A stretch of DNA of 64,000 bases from Cellvibrionaceae bacterium AOL6 (GTDB lineage: Bacteria; Pseudomonadota; Gammaproteobacteria; Pseudomonadales; Cellvibrionaceae): the NCBI GenBank assembly GCA_003265435.1, contig NOXC01000019.1, forward strand, positions 1-64,000, given 5' to 3'. The notes beneath the pieces are model-generated. The model saw only the letters and a program-made list of their open reading frames with translations. It was not told the DNA's origin and did not search any database. This document shows, piece after piece, positions 1 to 10,028 of the stretch. The first letter of the stretch is position 1. Each line of letters opens with the position of its first letter. A program made the position numbers and the translations under genes.

Positions 1-267
1 ATTGACCATCCACACCCCCAGGTCGGCGGCCGCGCGGACAGCCGACGCCACCGTATTGGGAATGTCGTGAAATTTTAAATCGAGAAAAAGATCGAAGTTG
101 CGTGACTGGAGCTGCTCGACCAGGCTTGGGCCAAAGAGCGTGAACATCTCCTTACCTATTTTTAATCGGCATTTCTGAGGGTCGAGCTGGTCGACGAGAT
201 GCAAGCAGTCTTGAAGGGAATGAAAATCCAGTGCGACGAGCACTTGAGGGGAATCGGTCACGGTCAT
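1..267 (-). CDS. pyrF: Orotidine 5'-phosphate decarboxylase, N-terminal part (cut by window edge)
   Basis: Decarboxylates OMP to UMP, the last step of de novo pyrimidine synthesis, in the cytoplasm. Only the first 89 codons lie in the window; the 3' end runs off the left edge. The reading frame starts at an ATG at 265-267 and gives VALDF near residue 11, [12 protein letters not shown] around 37-48 and [11 protein letters not shown] around 63-73, which holds the Lys-Asp charge network of the active site. Genes upstream (comEA side) are separated from it by a terminator, so it probably has its own promoter around 268-330. Confidence 0.95.
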   Translation of the reverse strand, partial: MTVTDSPQVLVALDFHSLQDCLHLVDQLDPQKCRLKIGKEMFTLFGPSLVEQLQSRNFDLFLDLKFHDIPNTVASAVRAAADLGVWMVN

Positions 268-329
268 ACTCCAATACGTTGATCGTCCGAGCCACGACGA
301 CACGACATACACCGCCGCCCCCAACACAA

Positions 330-354
330 AAAACCCAGGCCACGCCTGGGTTTT
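330..354 (-). terminator. Rho-independent terminator of the comEA transcript
   Basis: Perfect inverted repeat: arms 331-340 and 344-353 around a 3-nt loop, with a GC core (CCCAGGC / GCCTGGG) flanked by A/T. Read on the minus strand the stem is followed by a run of T residues. It lies between the comEA stop and the pyrF start. Confidence 0.8.
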
Positions 355-402
355 CGCCTTGGGCCTCACCGTGCCCGGTAGGCACAGTGTACCATTTTGT
401 GA

Positions 403-726
403 TTAGAGCGTTAACTTCGCTCGGTTTTTCTCAACGGTCCCCACACCAAGGCCTTTCACCTCGGTCAATTCGTCCAAAGAGCTGAAGCCACCATGCAACT
501 CCCGGTAAGCCACTATGGCTTCCGCTTTTTTCAAGCCTACACCACTGATGGCCTCAGCAAGCTCAGCGGCGGTTGCCGTATTGATGTTCACTGAGTGCTC
601 TATCGCTGCGGCAGGGGGTTCTGCATACGACGGCAGCGATGCGAGGCTGGTGACGGTCGCCAGAAACGCGAAAATCAGGCAGGCAATCAAGCTGGATTTT
701 TTCGGGTGTGTGTTCGAGGTATTCAT
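403..726 (-). CDS. comEA: ComEA-family helix-hairpin-helix DNA-binding protein
   Basis: A 107-residue protein with an N-terminal export signal (hydrophobic stretch about residues 12-34, ending ...SYAEP) and one helix-hairpin-helix unit, starting VNINTATAAELAEAISGVG and ending VKGLGVGTVEKNRAKL. Family members bind double-stranded DNA in the periplasm and pull it in during transformation; in non-competent species the role is unclear. The frame is open further upstream, but the ATG at 724-726 was chosen because a GGAG (733-736) lies 6 nt before it and the signal peptide starts there. A strong terminator follows. No other competence gene is in the window. Confidence 0.85.
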   Translation of the reverse strand: MNTSNTHPKKSSLIACLIFAFLATVTSLASLPSYAEPPAAAIEHSVNINTATAAELAEAISGVGLKKAEAIVAYRELHGGFSSLDELTEVKGLGVGTVEKNRAKLTL

Positions 727-881
727 ATCGATCTCCATATTCGTTCGGGATGTCCGTATCGGAGGTGTCACTGTAGGCCCAGGGCGCGGTGCCGCACAGA
801 GGAGATCGTTCACAGAGGGTGTGAGCCAAGTCGGCAAAACGCGTTTAGGCCGACTTTGGCGCGGAGTATTCGCCGCTTGGG

Positions 882-1460
882 TTAGAACCAAAAGTCGAGG
901 GTGACGCCCGTCATCACAAACCCGTCCCGCGTGTTCTTCAGCAGATAGCGAAATTCGAGGTTGAAATTCATATTGGGTGTCACATAAAAGCCCGCACCGA
1001 GGCCAATGCTGTTGCCGGTGGCGGAACGATTGGAAATCTCACCGTCTTGAAACGTCGAGGTGGTATTCGCGGTCGTCTGCCCAAAAAGGGCGTAGACGCG
1101 TGCAATTTCGTTATCGAGCTGCGCGCGAAGGTAGTAACTGTGGTAACTCGAGATCGCCGTTTTCGCGTATTCAGGAATGCCGCCATCCTCGTCAGAGTCG
1201 ACATTGATGGTTTCATCCTCCATCGACTTTCCGATACGGTATTCAAGCCCCAGCCACCGCCAATAGGCACCGGCCATCAGTTCACCCGCCTTGTAGGCCA
1301 CATCCTTTTCAAACGCGTCCAGTGCGTCAACGTCCATCATGCCCGCACCGGCACCGACATACACACCGTATTCCCGCTCAATGGAACCCGCCGCGTGCGA
1401 GTGCGCCGACAGCGCCAAACACACGAGCCCGAAGCAGGCGAAGAAAGCTTTGATCGTCAT
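882..1460 (-). CDS. Small outer-membrane beta-barrel protein (porin-like)
   Basis: 192 residues with a clear signal peptide (ending SHAAG, about residue 25), alternating hydrophobic/polar strands, many Tyr/Gly pairs and a C-terminal Phe preceded by LDFW, the usual BAM recognition signal. This pattern fits the OmpA/OmpW-like eight-stranded barrel group. I cannot assign a specific function. It lies 32 bp downstream of tyrA-aroA and 155 bp upstream of comEA on the same strand, in the place where cmk-rpsA-ihfB is found in relatives. Confidence 0.7.
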   Translation of the reverse strand: MTIKAFFACFGLVCLALSAHSHAAGSIEREYGVYVGAGAGMMDVDALDAFEKDVAYKAGELMAGAYWRWLGLEYRIGKSMEDETINVDSDEDGGIPEYAKTAISSYHSYYLRAQLDNEIARVYALFGQTTANTTSTFQDGEISNRSATGNSIGLGAGFYVTPNMNFNLEFRYLLKNTRDGFVMTGVTLDFWF

Positions 1461-1492
1461 GGAGTCTATCCCTGTTTTGACCGGTGCGGCGC

Positions 1493-3727
1493 TCAGTCGC
1501 TCAGCACCTCAAGCGGAATGCCAATGCCTTTTGCAAGGCTGGTAAAGTTCGGAAACGATGTCGCCACATTGGCACAGTTGCGTACCACAATGCTGTCTTG
1601 GGCGCGCAGAGAAGCGATCGTAAACGACATCGCAATACGGTGATCACCGTAAGACTCCACTTCGCCGCCCTGCAGTTGCCCGCCCTGTACGATGATGCCA
1701 TCGTCGGTGGTTTGACACTCAATACCGAGCGTCGTCAGTCCATCGGCCATCGCCTGAATGCGGTCCGTTTCTTTCACGCGCAGTTCTTCTGCACCGGTCA
1801 CGACGGTGCGGCCCTCGGCACACGCCGCCGCGACCAACAGCACAGGGAACTCATCAATGGCCAAAGGTACCTGCTCTTCGGGCACCTCGATGCCTTTGAG
1901 CGGCGCATAGCGAACTCGCAGATCGGCCACAGGCTCGCCGCCCACCTCTCGCTCGTTCAAGACGTCAATGCTCGCACCCATCATGCGTAAAATATGAATC
2001 ACCCCCGTGCGCGTCGGATTAATGCCCACGTGCGTCAAGGTGATATCCGCGCCCGGCGTAATCGAACCGGCCACGAGAAAGAAGGCCGCAGACGAAATAT
2101 CCGCAGGCACATCAATATGACAGGCTTTTAAGGTGCCACCGCTCTGCACGGAGATGACATCACCGTCGCGCTGCACCTCATAGCCAAAGCCCTTGAGCAT
2201 ACGCTCGGTATGATCCCGCGTTGGCGCCGGTTCGAAGACACTGGTCTTGCCTTCGGCATAAAGTCCGGCCAGCAAGAGACAGGACTTTACTTGGGCACTG
2301 GCGACCGGCATATCGTAGTGAATGCCTTGCAATGATTGGCCACCGTGAATGTGTAAGGGCGGACGTCCTTCCGCAGCGGTATCAATTTTTGCCCCCATTT
2401 CCGCGAGGGGCTTGGCCACTCGATTCATAGGGCGCTTAGTCAGAGATTCATCGCCAGTCAATTCGGAGTCAAATTGCTGCCCGGCCAAAATACCGGACAA
2501 GAGACGCATGCTGGTACCGGAGTTGCCGACATACAGTGCGCCCGCCGGCGCTTGAAGACCATGTAGGCCCACACCATGCACGGTCACTTTGCCATCATCA
2601 GGGCCTTCAATCACCACGCCCAGATCGCGGAAAGTCTGCAAGGTTGCGAGCGCATCCTCGCCCTCCAGAAACCCTTCGATTTCCGTCACGCCTTCAGCCA
2701 GGGAGCCGAGCATAATGGAACGGTGAGAGATGGATTTGTCACCCGGCACGCGCAGTTCGCCCTGCGCCTTGCCGCCGGGACTGACTACGTAAGTGACATT
2801 CTGAGATTCTGAATTTGACATGGAACTACTATACGCTCGATGAGATAACATTAATGTGAAGCGGTCCCGGGCGGCCTTAGCCCGAGTGAACACGCCGGTA
2901 AGTTCAGTGGCATCTTCGCGTTCGATGACACCACGCAGGCGCTGGAGGTTGTCCAGAAACAGGTCAATGGCGTTCAACACAGCCGGTTTATTGGCCAGCA
3001 TAATATCACGCCACATAATCGCATCGCTTGACGCAATGCGCGTAAAATCGCGGAAACCGCCCGCCGCATAGCGGAAGATGTTTTCGTTCTGACTGTCGTG
3101 CGCCAGGGTATCGACCAGAGAAAAAGCGATGGCGTGAGGTAGGTGGCTCGTTGCCGCCAGCACTTCATCGTGCAGCGCCACATCCATCGTTAATACGTCC
3201 GCACCCACCTGTTGCCACAGTGCTGAGACGCGCTGCAAATGCGCGTCCCCGGTTGCCGCGTCGGGTGTCAGGATGACGCGATGATGGATATAGAGTTCAG
3301 GGTTAGCCGCCTCAACGCCGCTTTTTTCAGAGCCGGCAATCGGGTGCCCCAACACCACCTGCGAAGGCATTGCACCGTAAACGGCACAGACATCGCGCTG
3401 CACGCTGCCTTTAACACTGGCACCGTCGGTGATGGTGACGCTCTCAGGCAAGATGCGTTTTAATTGTTCGAGAATCCCACGCACACTTAAGGTCGGAACC
3501 GAGACGAACACGACGTCGCCTTTGCCCAAGCGCCCTTTGAGCGCGTCGAGGTCGGTTAACGCTTCGTCGACCACCCCTAACTCTATGGCACGTTGTGCGG
3601 TTTCTTCACGGCGGACCACTCCGATGACATGCGCGCAGGCTTGGCGCTCTCGTGCTGCGGCAGCGAGACTGCCACCAATCAAGCCCAGGCCGACCACGAC
3701 CAGATTGCGTACAGCCTGCTCGGACAT
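1493..3727 (-). CDS. tyrA-aroA: Fused prephenate/arogenate dehydrogenase and EPSP synthase
   Basis: A 744-residue bifunctional enzyme of aromatic amino-acid synthesis. Residues 1-300 are a TyrA-type dehydrogenase: NAD-binding GLGLIGGS at 13-20, GHPIAGSEKSG at 127-137, HDEVLAATSHLPH at 186-198. Residues about 303-744 are 5-enolpyruvylshikimate-3-phosphate synthase: PGDKSISHRS at 328-337, GNSGTSMRLLSG, and the late RVKETDRI and YGDHRIAMS motifs. The fusion is known from Pseudomonas and Cellvibrionales. The aroA half has its own internal Met (303) but no clear ribosome binding site, so one polypeptide is expected. The gene starts 3 bp after pheA, in an operon gyrA-pheA-tyrA/aroA. Confidence 0.95.
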   Translation of the reverse strand: MSEQAVRNLVVVGLGLIGGSLAAAARERQACAHVIGVVRREETAQRAIELGVVDEALTDLDALKGRLGKGDVVFVSVPTLSVRGILEQLKRILPESVTITDGASVKGSVQRDVCAVYGAMPSQVVLGHPIAGSEKSGVEAANPELYIHHRVILTPDAATGDAHLQRVSALWQQVGADVLTMDVALHDEVLAATSHLPHAIAFSLVDTLAHDSQNENIFRYAAGGFRDFTRIASSDAIMWRDIMLANKPAVLNAIDLFLDNLQRLRGVIEREDATELTGVFTRAKAARDRFTLMLSHRAYSSSMSNSESQNVTYVVSPGGKAQGELRVPGDKSISHRSIMLGSLAEGVTEIEGFLEGEDALATLQTFRDLGVVIEGPDDGKVTVHGVGLHGLQAPAGALYVGNSGTSMRLLSGILAGQQFDSELTGDESLTKRPMNRVAKPLAEMGAKIDTAAEGRPPLHIHGGQSLQGIHYDMPVASAQVKSCLLLAGLYAEGKTSVFEPAPTRDHTERMLKGFGYEVQRDGDVISVQSGGTLKACHIDVPADISSAAFFLVAGSITPGADITLTHVGINPTRTGVIHILRMMGASIDVLNEREVGGEPVADLRVRYAPLKGIEVPEEQVPLAIDEFPVLLVAAACAEGRTVVTGAEELRVKETDRIQAMADGLTTLGIECQTTDDGIIVQGGQLQGGEVESYGDHRIAMSFTIASLRAQDSIVVRNCANVATSFPNFTSLAKGIGIPLEVLSD

Positions 3728-3730
3728 GAC

Positions 3731-4846
3731 TCAGAGCACACCGCGCGGGTAGGACCCGAGAATTTTGAGTTCGGACACGCGCCCTGCCACTTCTTCCAGC
3801 GTGCTTTTCACAGTGGCATCACTTTTATGGCCCGCAAAATCAATAAAGAAGACGTAGCTCCATACCCCGCTGCGTGAGGGGCGGGTCTCCACTCGCGTCA
3901 GATCAATACCGTGACGATGGAAAGGCTCGAGTAGGTCGTGCAGGGCACCGGGGTGGTTGCGCGTGGACACCACAATCGAGGTTTTATCATCGCCACTGGG
4001 GCCGGCGTCTTCAGCGCCAATAATCAGAAATCGGGTCGAATTATCGGGCAGGTCTTCAATGTTTTTGGCGTGACTTTTCAGCCCATAGAGTTCGGCCGCC
4101 ATTTCACCGGCAATCGCCGCGGCGTTCCATTCCCCTTTAATGCGCTTGGCTGCCTCAGAATTACTGCTGACCGCGATACGCTCGGCTTTGGGATAGTGGG
4201 CGTCGAGCCACTTGCGACACTGCGACAGAGATTGCGCGTGAGAATAAATGCGCGTAATGCCATCCGTGTGCGTCACATCGGACACCAGCAAATGGTGGTG
4301 AATGCGCAACACCACCTCACCACAAATTTTGACACCGCTTTCGATGAAGTTATCCAGCGTGTGTGTGACGACGCCTTCGGTGGAGTTTTCCACCGGCACC
4401 ACACCATAGTGCGCAGCACCCGAAGCCACCTCACGAAAGACTTCATCAATCGCAGAAAACGACACCACTTCGGCCGAATGACCAAAGTGCTTCAACGCCG
4501 CCTGTTGTGTAAACGTCCCTTCCGGGCCGAGGTAGGCCACGTGAACAGGTTGTTCCAGCGCGAGGCAGGCCGACATGATTTCGCGGAACAGACGAGCCAG
4601 TTCTTCATCTTTCAATGGCCCCTGATTGCGCTCCATGGCTTTTCGCAATACTTGCGCTTCACGCTCCGGTCGATAAAAGGTCAGTTCGGACCCGTTTTCA
4701 TCCGCCTCAGCTTTTTTCACATGCGCCACGTCCAATGCGCATTGTGCGCGCTCGGAGATCAATGCACCTAATTGCGCATCGATGGCATCAATGCGATCTC
4801 GCAGGTCCGATAGTGTCGGCCCGGCTTCCTCTTTGGAATTCGCCAT
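3731..4846 (-). CDS. pheA: Chorismate mutase / prephenate dehydratase
   Basis: 371-residue P-protein that turns chorismate into prephenate and then phenylpyruvate for phenylalanine. Order of domains: AroQ chorismate mutase (about 10-95, LRDRIDAIDAQL), prephenate dehydratase (about 100-285, starts VAYLGPEGTFTQQAA), ACT regulatory domain (about 290-371, with NHPGALHDLLEPF and TRVETRPSR, the usual Phe-binding GALV and ESRP-like sites). Its ATG directly abuts the gyrA stop codon (no gap). In Pseudomonas serC lies between gyrA and pheA and hisC between pheA and tyrA; both are absent here. Confidence 0.95.
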   Translation of the reverse strand: MANSKEEAGPTLSDLRDRIDAIDAQLGALISERAQCALDVAHVKKAEADENGSELTFYRPEREAQVLRKAMERNQGPLKDEELARLFREIMSACLALEQPVHVAYLGPEGTFTQQAALKHFGHSAEVVSFSAIDEVFREVASGAAHYGVVPVENSTEGVVTHTLDNFIESGVKICGEVVLRIHHHLLVSDVTHTDGITRIYSHAQSLSQCRKWLDAHYPKAERIAVSSNSEAAKRIKGEWNAAAIAGEMAAELYGLKSHAKNIEDLPDNSTRFLIIGAEDAGPSGDDKTSIVVSTRNHPGALHDLLEPFHRHGIDLTRVETRPSRSGVWSYVFFIDFAGHKSDATVKSTLEEVAGRVSELKILGSYPRGVL

Positions 4847-7414
4847 TTATTCCGCGTCGCCCTCAGTCGCTGCTTCTACTTCTGCATCGGTTTCCTCGAT
4901 GCGCTCAACACCGATAATGTGCTCACCCTCTTTCACACGAATCAGACGTACGCCTTGTGTGTTGCGGCCCAGCACGCTGACTTCGTCTACACGTGTGCGC
5001 ACCAGTGTGCCCTGATTGGAAATCAACATGATTTCTTCGCCATCAAAGACCTGAACCGCGCTCACGAGAGAGCCATTACGCTCGGTGGTTTGCATGGCGA
5101 TCACGCCCTGCGAACCGCGCCCCTTAGTCGGGAATTCGGTCACGTCGGTGCGCTTGCCATAGCCGTTTTCACTGACCGTCAGCACCTTACCGCCTTCCTC
5201 AGGAATAATCATGCCGATCACGCACTGGCCTTCTTTCAGTTTGATCCCGCGCACACCACGCGACACACGCCCCATGGCCCGCGCCTGACTTTCTTCAAAG
5301 CGCGCAGCTTTGCCGTCGGATGAGAGCAGCAGGATGTCCTGTTTGCCATCGGTGATGGCGGTGCCGACGAGGTGATCGCCCTCATCGAGGTTGATCGCAC
5401 GCAGACCCACGGAACGGGGGCGGCTGTAATCAACCAGTGCGGTCTTTTTAATGGTGCCGTTGGACGTGGCCATCACGATGAAGTGGTCTTCATCGAACTC
5501 ACGCACAGGCAGAATACTGGTGATGCGCTCGCCATCTTCGAACGGCAACATGTTGACGATGGGGCGTCCGCGAGACTGTCGACCCGCGACAGGAATCTGG
5601 TAGGTTTTGAGCCAGAAGACCTTGCCGAAATCGGTGAAGCACAAGATGTAGTCGTGCGTGTTGGCAATGATCAGGTGTTCGACAAAATCTTCGTCTTTGA
5701 CCGAGGTCGCCGACTTGCCCATGCCGCCACGGCGCTGGGCCTGGTAGGCGTCCAAAGGCTGACTCTTCGCGTAGCCGCCGTGGGAAATGGTCACCACGCG
5801 ATCTTCTTCGGTGATCAAGTCTTCTTCGGTCAGATCGAGCATGCTTTCCTGAATATCGGTGCGACGCTCATCGCCGTATTCGTCGCGAATGGCTTCAAGC
5901 TCTTCGCGGATCACGGCCATCAGACGCGAGGCATTGTTCAGGATATCGAGGTATTCGACGATTTGAGCGAGGCGCTCTTCGTATTCGGCCACGAGCTTGT
6001 CGTGCTCCATACCGGTCAAACGATGCAGGCGTAAATCCAGAATTGCCTGAACCTGAGCGGGCGACAGGAAGTACTGACCGTCTTCGCGCAAGCCGAACTC
6101 GTCGCCGAGGTCGTCGGGGCGGCAGGCGTCTTTGCCCGCGCGCTCAAGGTACTGGCCGATCAAACCAACGCTCCAGCCACGCGACAACAACGCATCACGC
6201 GCATCGGCAGGCGAGGCTGAGTTTTTGATCAGCGCGATGACTTCATCGATATTCGCAATCGCAACCGCCAGCCCTTCGAGCACATGACCGCGTTCGCGCG
6301 CCTTGCGCAACAGGTACACGGTACGACGTGTCACCACTTCACGGCGGTGAGTAATAAAGTGCTCGAGTAACTCTTTGAGATTGAGCACACGCGGCTGGTT
6401 GTCCACCAGCGCGACAATATTGATACCGAACACGCTTTGCAGCTGGGTCTGCGCGTACAGGTTGTTCAGTACGACTTCACCGGAATCGCCACGGCGAATC
6501 TCGATAACCACGCGCAGGCCATCCTTATCAGACTCGTCGCGAATTTCGGAAATGCCTTCGACTTTCTTCTCTTTCACCAGCTCCGCAATACGTTCAACCA
6601 GGCGCGCTTTGTTCAGCTGGTAGGGAATCTCGTGAATGATGATGGATTCGCGATTCTTGTCATTCGTCACCACTTCGGCTTTGGCGCGAATGTAAATGCG
6701 GCCACGGCCCGTGCGGTAAGCCTTGAGAATACCCGCACGGCCATTGATGATCGCGCCGGTGGGGAAATCTGGCCCGGGGATGATGTCCATCAGGGCTTCA
6801 ATGCTGGTATCGGGCTCGTCGATGAGCTGAATACAGCCCTGCACCACTTCGCGCAGATTGTGTGGTGGGATATTGGTGGCCATACCGACGGCAATACCGG
6901 AAGACCCGTTTACCAGCAGGTTCGGTACACGGGTGGGCATGACTTCGGGGATCTGTTCGGTGCCGTCGTAATTCGGGACGAAGTCGACGGTTTCTTTGTC
7001 GAGGTCAGCCAGCAGCTCGTGGGCGATCTTCGCCATGCGGATCTCGGTGTATCGCATGGCCGCCGCGCTGTCGCCATCAATGGAGCCGAAGTTACCCTGA
7101 CCGTCGACGAGCATGTAACGCAGCGAGAACGGTTGCGCCATACGCACGATGGTGTCGTAGACCGCGCTGTCGCCGTGAGGGTGGTATTTACCGATCACGT
7201 CACCGACCACACGGGCCGATTTTTTGAAGGCCTTGTTGTAATCGTTCTTCAACTCGCCCATCGCAAAGAGGACGCGGCGGTGCACCGGCTTCAAGCCGTC
7301 GCGCACATCCGGTAAGGCCCGTCCGACAATCACGCTCATCGCGTAATCGAGATAGCTCTGCTTGAGCTCATCTTCAATCGTAATCGGCAGTATTTCTTTC
7401 GCTATGTCACCCAT
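4847..7414 (-). CDS. gyrA: DNA gyrase subunit A
   Basis: 855-residue type II topoisomerase subunit that cuts and rejoins DNA to add negative supercoils with GyrB. The frame is open to a TTG at 7454-7456, but the ATG at 7412-7414 gives [10 protein letters not shown], lining up with E. coli MSDLAREITP, and puts the quinolone-region residues exactly at Ser83 and Asp87 ([10 protein letters not shown]) and the catalytic Tyr at 122 (AAMRYTE). Both quinolone positions are wild type. The C-terminal half holds the beta-pinwheel repeats with the GyrA-box (QRRGGMGKS) and an acidic tail. It heads the aromatic operon, unusual company but common in this group. Confidence 0.96.
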   Translation of the reverse strand: MGDIAKEILPITIEDELKQSYLDYAMSVIVGRALPDVRDGLKPVHRRVLFAMGELKNDYNKAFKKSARVVGDVIGKYHPHGDSAVYDTIVRMAQPFSLRYMLVDGQGNFGSIDGDSAAAMRYTEIRMAKIAHELLADLDKETVDFVPNYDGTEQIPEVMPTRVPNLLVNGSSGIAVGMATNIPPHNLREVVQGCIQLIDEPDTSIEALMDIIPGPDFPTGAIINGRAGILKAYRTGRGRIYIRAKAEVVTNDKNRESIIIHEIPYQLNKARLVERIAELVKEKKVEGISEIRDESDKDGLRVVIEIRRGDSGEVVLNNLYAQTQLQSVFGINIVALVDNQPRVLNLKELLEHFITHRREVVTRRTVYLLRKARERGHVLEGLAVAIANIDEVIALIKNSASPADARDALLSRGWSVGLIGQYLERAGKDACRPDDLGDEFGLREDGQYFLSPAQVQAILDLRLHRLTGMEHDKLVAEYEERLAQIVEYLDILNNASRLMAVIREELEAIRDEYGDERRTDIQESMLDLTEEDLITEEDRVVTISHGGYAKSQPLDAYQAQRRGGMGKSATSVKDEDFVEHLIIANTHDYILCFTDFGKVFWLKTYQIPVAGRQSRGRPIVNMLPFEDGERITSILPVREFDEDHFIVMATSNGTIKKTALVDYSRPRSVGLRAINLDEGDHLVGTAITDGKQDILLLSSDGKAARFEESQARAMGRVSRGVRGIKLKEGQCVIGMIIPEEGGKVLTVSENGYGKRTDVTEFPTKGRGSQGVIAMQTTERNGSLVSAVQVFDGEEIMLISNQGTLVRTRVDEVSVLGRNTQGVRLIRVKEGEHIIGVERIEETDAEVEAATEGDAE

Positions 7415-7675
7415 GGAACCCGGATTTTCCTTATTGTTCTCGTCGAAATTCGACAACCCCGCCCCAGCTTACTGTCAGGGCGCACAAAGCCAGCAATGTT
7501 AGCATAAAATGGCCGTTGCCTATAGCGCTGAGACACGGGCAGGTCCGAGTGTAGATCCCCGCATATTTCTCCCGGCAAGCGTTCAAAAAACAGTCAATCC
7601 CAGCACCGATAGCTGCGCACTTTGCGAGGCTTGCCACTTCGCGGATAATAGCGCTTCCAATTTGCGAGTCCGCTC

Positions 7676-8446
7676 ATGCCGAAACACGATTCTGATGCCT
7701 ACCTCGCCCGTAAGCGGGCTTTTCAGCAGTTCCTGACACTCTACGGCCGCCTACCCGTGCTGGAGGCCTTGCAGGAACCCGGTGTGACGGCCAAACGCCT
7801 GCATCTGGCAAACAGCAACAAGCCTGCCCGTGTGCTCGACGACATCATCGCCGCGGCGACCGCTCAGGGTGCGGAAGTGCTCTACCACGACCGCCTCGCC
7901 CTGTCGCGGATTTCACGTAACGCCAAACAGGATCAGGGCGTCGCGCTCGATATACAAGCCGCCGGCTTCCGCGAATTCGAGGCCGAAACACATTGCCGGG
8001 AGGGCGGTGAGTTTATTGCGCTCGATCGCATCACTAACCCACAGAACCTGGGCATGATCGTGCGCTCGGTATGCGCATCCGGTATTCGAGGCCTGATACT
8101 GCCGCGCAAGGGCTGCGCCAAGCTCGATGCGCTGGTGATCAAGGCCAGCGCGGGCACCCTCTTCCGCACACCCGTCTTTCGCTGTGAGACACTCGAAGAC
8201 GCACTGAGCGCAGCAGCCGCGCAGCAGACTCGTATTGCCGCGCTCGAGCTCGATGCGAAGCATGCATTGAGTGCCCTCCCTCCCGCACACGCACGTATCT
8301 TTGTACTCGGCAACGAGAGCGAGGGCGTCTCAAAAGCCGTACACGCGTTATGCAGTGAGCACGTCCGTATTCCCATGCACAACAACGTGGAATCGCTAAA
8401 TGTGGCCGTGACCGCAAGCCTGATTGCGCTGCGCCATCAACTCTAG
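7676..8446 (+). CDS. TrmH/SpoU-family RNA 2'-O-ribose methyltransferase
   Basis: 256 residues. The N-terminal substrate-binding domain (about 20-95) is followed by the trefoil-knot SPOUT domain with its three family motifs: motif 1 DRITNPQNLGMIVRSV (about 117-132), motif 2 FVLGNESEGVS, motif 3 IPMHNNVESLNVAVTASL near the C-terminus. Such enzymes use S-adenosylmethionine to methylate a ribose 2'-OH in tRNA or 23S rRNA. The exact target (Gm2251 as in RlmB, or a tRNA position) cannot be read from sequence. Divergent from gyrA with a 260-bp gap that should contain both promoters. Confidence 0.85.
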   Translation: MPKHDSDAYLARKRAFQQFLTLYGRLPVLEALQEPGVTAKRLHLANSNKPARVLDDIIAAATAQGAEVLYHDRLALSRISRNAKQDQGVALDIQAAGFREFEAETHCREGGEFIALDRITNPQNLGMIVRSVCASGIRGLILPRKGCAKLDALVIKASAGTLFRTPVFRCETLEDALSAAAAQQTRIAALELDAKHALSALPPAHARIFVLGNESEGVSKAVHALCSEHVRIPMHNNVESLNVAVTASLIALRHQL

Positions 8447-8447
8447 C

Positions 8448-8471
8448 GCCGCACATAGGACTATGCGGCGG
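8448..8471. terminator. Possible hairpin between convergent genes
   Basis: An imperfect inverted repeat (GCCGCACATAG ... CTATGCGGC) sits between the convergent SpoU methyltransferase and the hypothetical gene at 8461, overlapping the stop of the latter. No clear T-run on either strand, so termination is uncertain. Confidence 0.3.
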
Positions 8472-8895
8472 CGCTGATCAGTGCAGGCCGCTTGACGGTT
8501 AAGCCGTTGAGCGAGCTATCCAGCACGTTGAGCTGCAAATCCTGTACATTAAACACACTCCCTGCACGCTCGGTGACCAGGATGAGCCTCGCCTCGACCA
8601 AGGGGCCAAAACCCCGCAGGCGCACTCTACCCGCAAGCAAGGCATCTTCCATATAGTGAGCCTCCCCGACATCCACCCGTTGGCGCTGGCGCCCCAAACC
8701 ATCGACATACTCCAAGACCAACTCGATACGCTGAGCCTCGGCGGTCAAACTTTCGAGCCAACAACAGCCTGCCAGCTCAACCTGCCAACTGTCGCTTTGA
8801 TAGGGGTTCAGCTTCGAGGTATCAAGTTCGGAGACAGGGTGCTCGATACCGTGTTCGATGGGGAGTTCTGTACACAACATTTGAGAGAGAATCAT
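8461..8895 (-). CDS. Hypothetical protein, 144 aa
   Basis: Not recognised. A soluble, acidic protein with no signal peptide or membrane segment; it is rich in Leu, Val and Glu in an alternating pattern (RIELVLEYVDG, RVRLRGFGPLVEARLILV) that suggests beta structure. A good ribosome site (AAGGA, 9 nt upstream) supports the ATG at 8893-8895. Transcribed alone, convergent with the SpoU gene and divergent from the TraB/GumN gene; the 218 bp up to 9113 should hold both promoters. Confidence 0.6.
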   Translation of the reverse strand: MILSQMLCTELPIEHGIEHPVSELDTSKLNPYQSDSWQVELAGCCWLESLTAEAQRIELVLEYVDGLGRQRQRVDVGEAHYMEDALLAGRVRLRGFGPLVEARLILVTERAGSVFNVQDLQLNVLDSSLNGLTVKRPALISAAA

Positions 8896-9113
8896 GGTGG
8901 CTATTCCTTTAGCTAAGCGGTGATAAGGCGCCCGTCCTGGGCTCTGGAGGTATCAGTGTACGTAAAGATCCCGTCGCTCACGCTGACAAATCACTCGCTC
9001 CACACTGACGAAAAGGACCAATTGCCGCCTCGCAACCTAATCGCTATAGTGACGACCGACACCACTGGGCACGCCCCGGTGAACACTGATAACAATACAA
9101 GGAAAAGTCTCTC

Positions 9114-10022
9114 ATGGACGCGACCCGATACACGCCCCCTACCCTCAAACGCCTCACTGGGGCCTGCTTATTTCTGTGTTCGGCTTTGACCAGTGCGCTG
9201 CTGCATGCAGACAGCTCTGTCTGGAAGACCAGCAAAGGCGGTGAATCCTTCTATATCGGCGGCACAGTGCATATGCTGGCCGCGAGCGATCACCCTCTTC
9301 CCGCCCCCTTCGACGTCGCTTATGCCGAGGCCGATGTGCTCGTCTTCGAAACCGATATGGCGGCCATGGAATCCCCTGAATTTCAGATGAAGTCCATCCA
9401 GGCCATGACCTATCAGGACGGCCGCATGTTGCAGGGCGCCCTCAATGAGGCCACCTACAATGACCTGTCGGCGTTTCTGGAATCGCGCGGCATCAACGCG
9501 GCGCAATTCTCGATGTTCACACCCGCTGGTGTCGGCCTGATGCTGGTCGTCATGGAGTACCAACGAATGGGCTTGGTGCCTACCTACGGCGTTGACAGCA
9601 CCTACTACCAACGCGCAGTAACCGACCAAAAAAATCTGCTCGCGCTGGAAACACCTGATGAGCAGCTCAGCTTTATTGCGCACATGGCCGATGGTAAGGA
9701 AAACGAAATGATTGCGTACACCTTGCGTGATATTAGCCGGCTTCCCGATTACTTTGGCATGCTCAAGACAGCCTGGCGCGAAGGCGATTTGAAGTCGATG
9801 GAAAAAGCCGCGCTGGCCGATATTCGTAAAGAGTTCCCACAGATGCATCAGCGCCTGATTGTCGACAGAAACAACAATTGGCTGCGTGAAATGGACACGA
9901 TGATTACCACTGAAGAAGTGGAGTTTATTCTCGTCGGCGCCTTACACCTTGCCGGAGACGAGGGCGTCATAGCGCAGCTTAAGAAAAAAGGCTTCAGTGT
10001 GAAGCAGGTTGACGCTAAATAA
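9114..10022 (+). CDS. TraB/GumN family protein, exported
   Basis: 302 residues with a signal peptide (hydrophobic core about residues 17-32). The two family signatures are present: the N-terminal GGTVHMLAASDHPLP (about 48-62) and C-terminal VGALHLAGDEGVIAQLKKKG. In the TraB/Tiki fold these carry GxxH-type metal-binding residues, and relatives are metal-dependent membrane-associated proteases; the bacterial substrate is unknown. The start is supported by AAGGA 10 nt upstream. rlmA follows 6 bp later, so they may be cotranscribed. Confidence 0.82.
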   Translation: MDATRYTPPTLKRLTGACLFLCSALTSALLHADSSVWKTSKGGESFYIGGTVHMLAASDHPLPAPFDVAYAEADVLVFETDMAAMESPEFQMKSIQAMTYQDGRMLQGALNEATYNDLSAFLESRGINAAQFSMFTPAGVGLMLVVMEYQRMGLVPTYGVDSTYYQRAVTDQKNLLALETPDEQLSFIAHMADGKENEMIAYTLRDISRLPDYFGMLKTAWREGDLKSMEKAALADIRKEFPQMHQRLIVDRNNNWLREMDTMITTEEVEFILVGALHLAGDEGVIAQLKKKGFSVKQVDAK

Positions 10023-10028
10023 GCTGCG

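Noticed and set aside
6437-7315. 292-codon frame antisense to gyrA
   Set aside because: Shadow of gyrA; no start signal or recognisable domain.
7415-7456. Longer GyrA start at TTG 7456
   Set aside because: The ATG at 7414 aligns with other GyrA proteins and restores E. coli numbering for Ser83, Asp87 and Tyr122.
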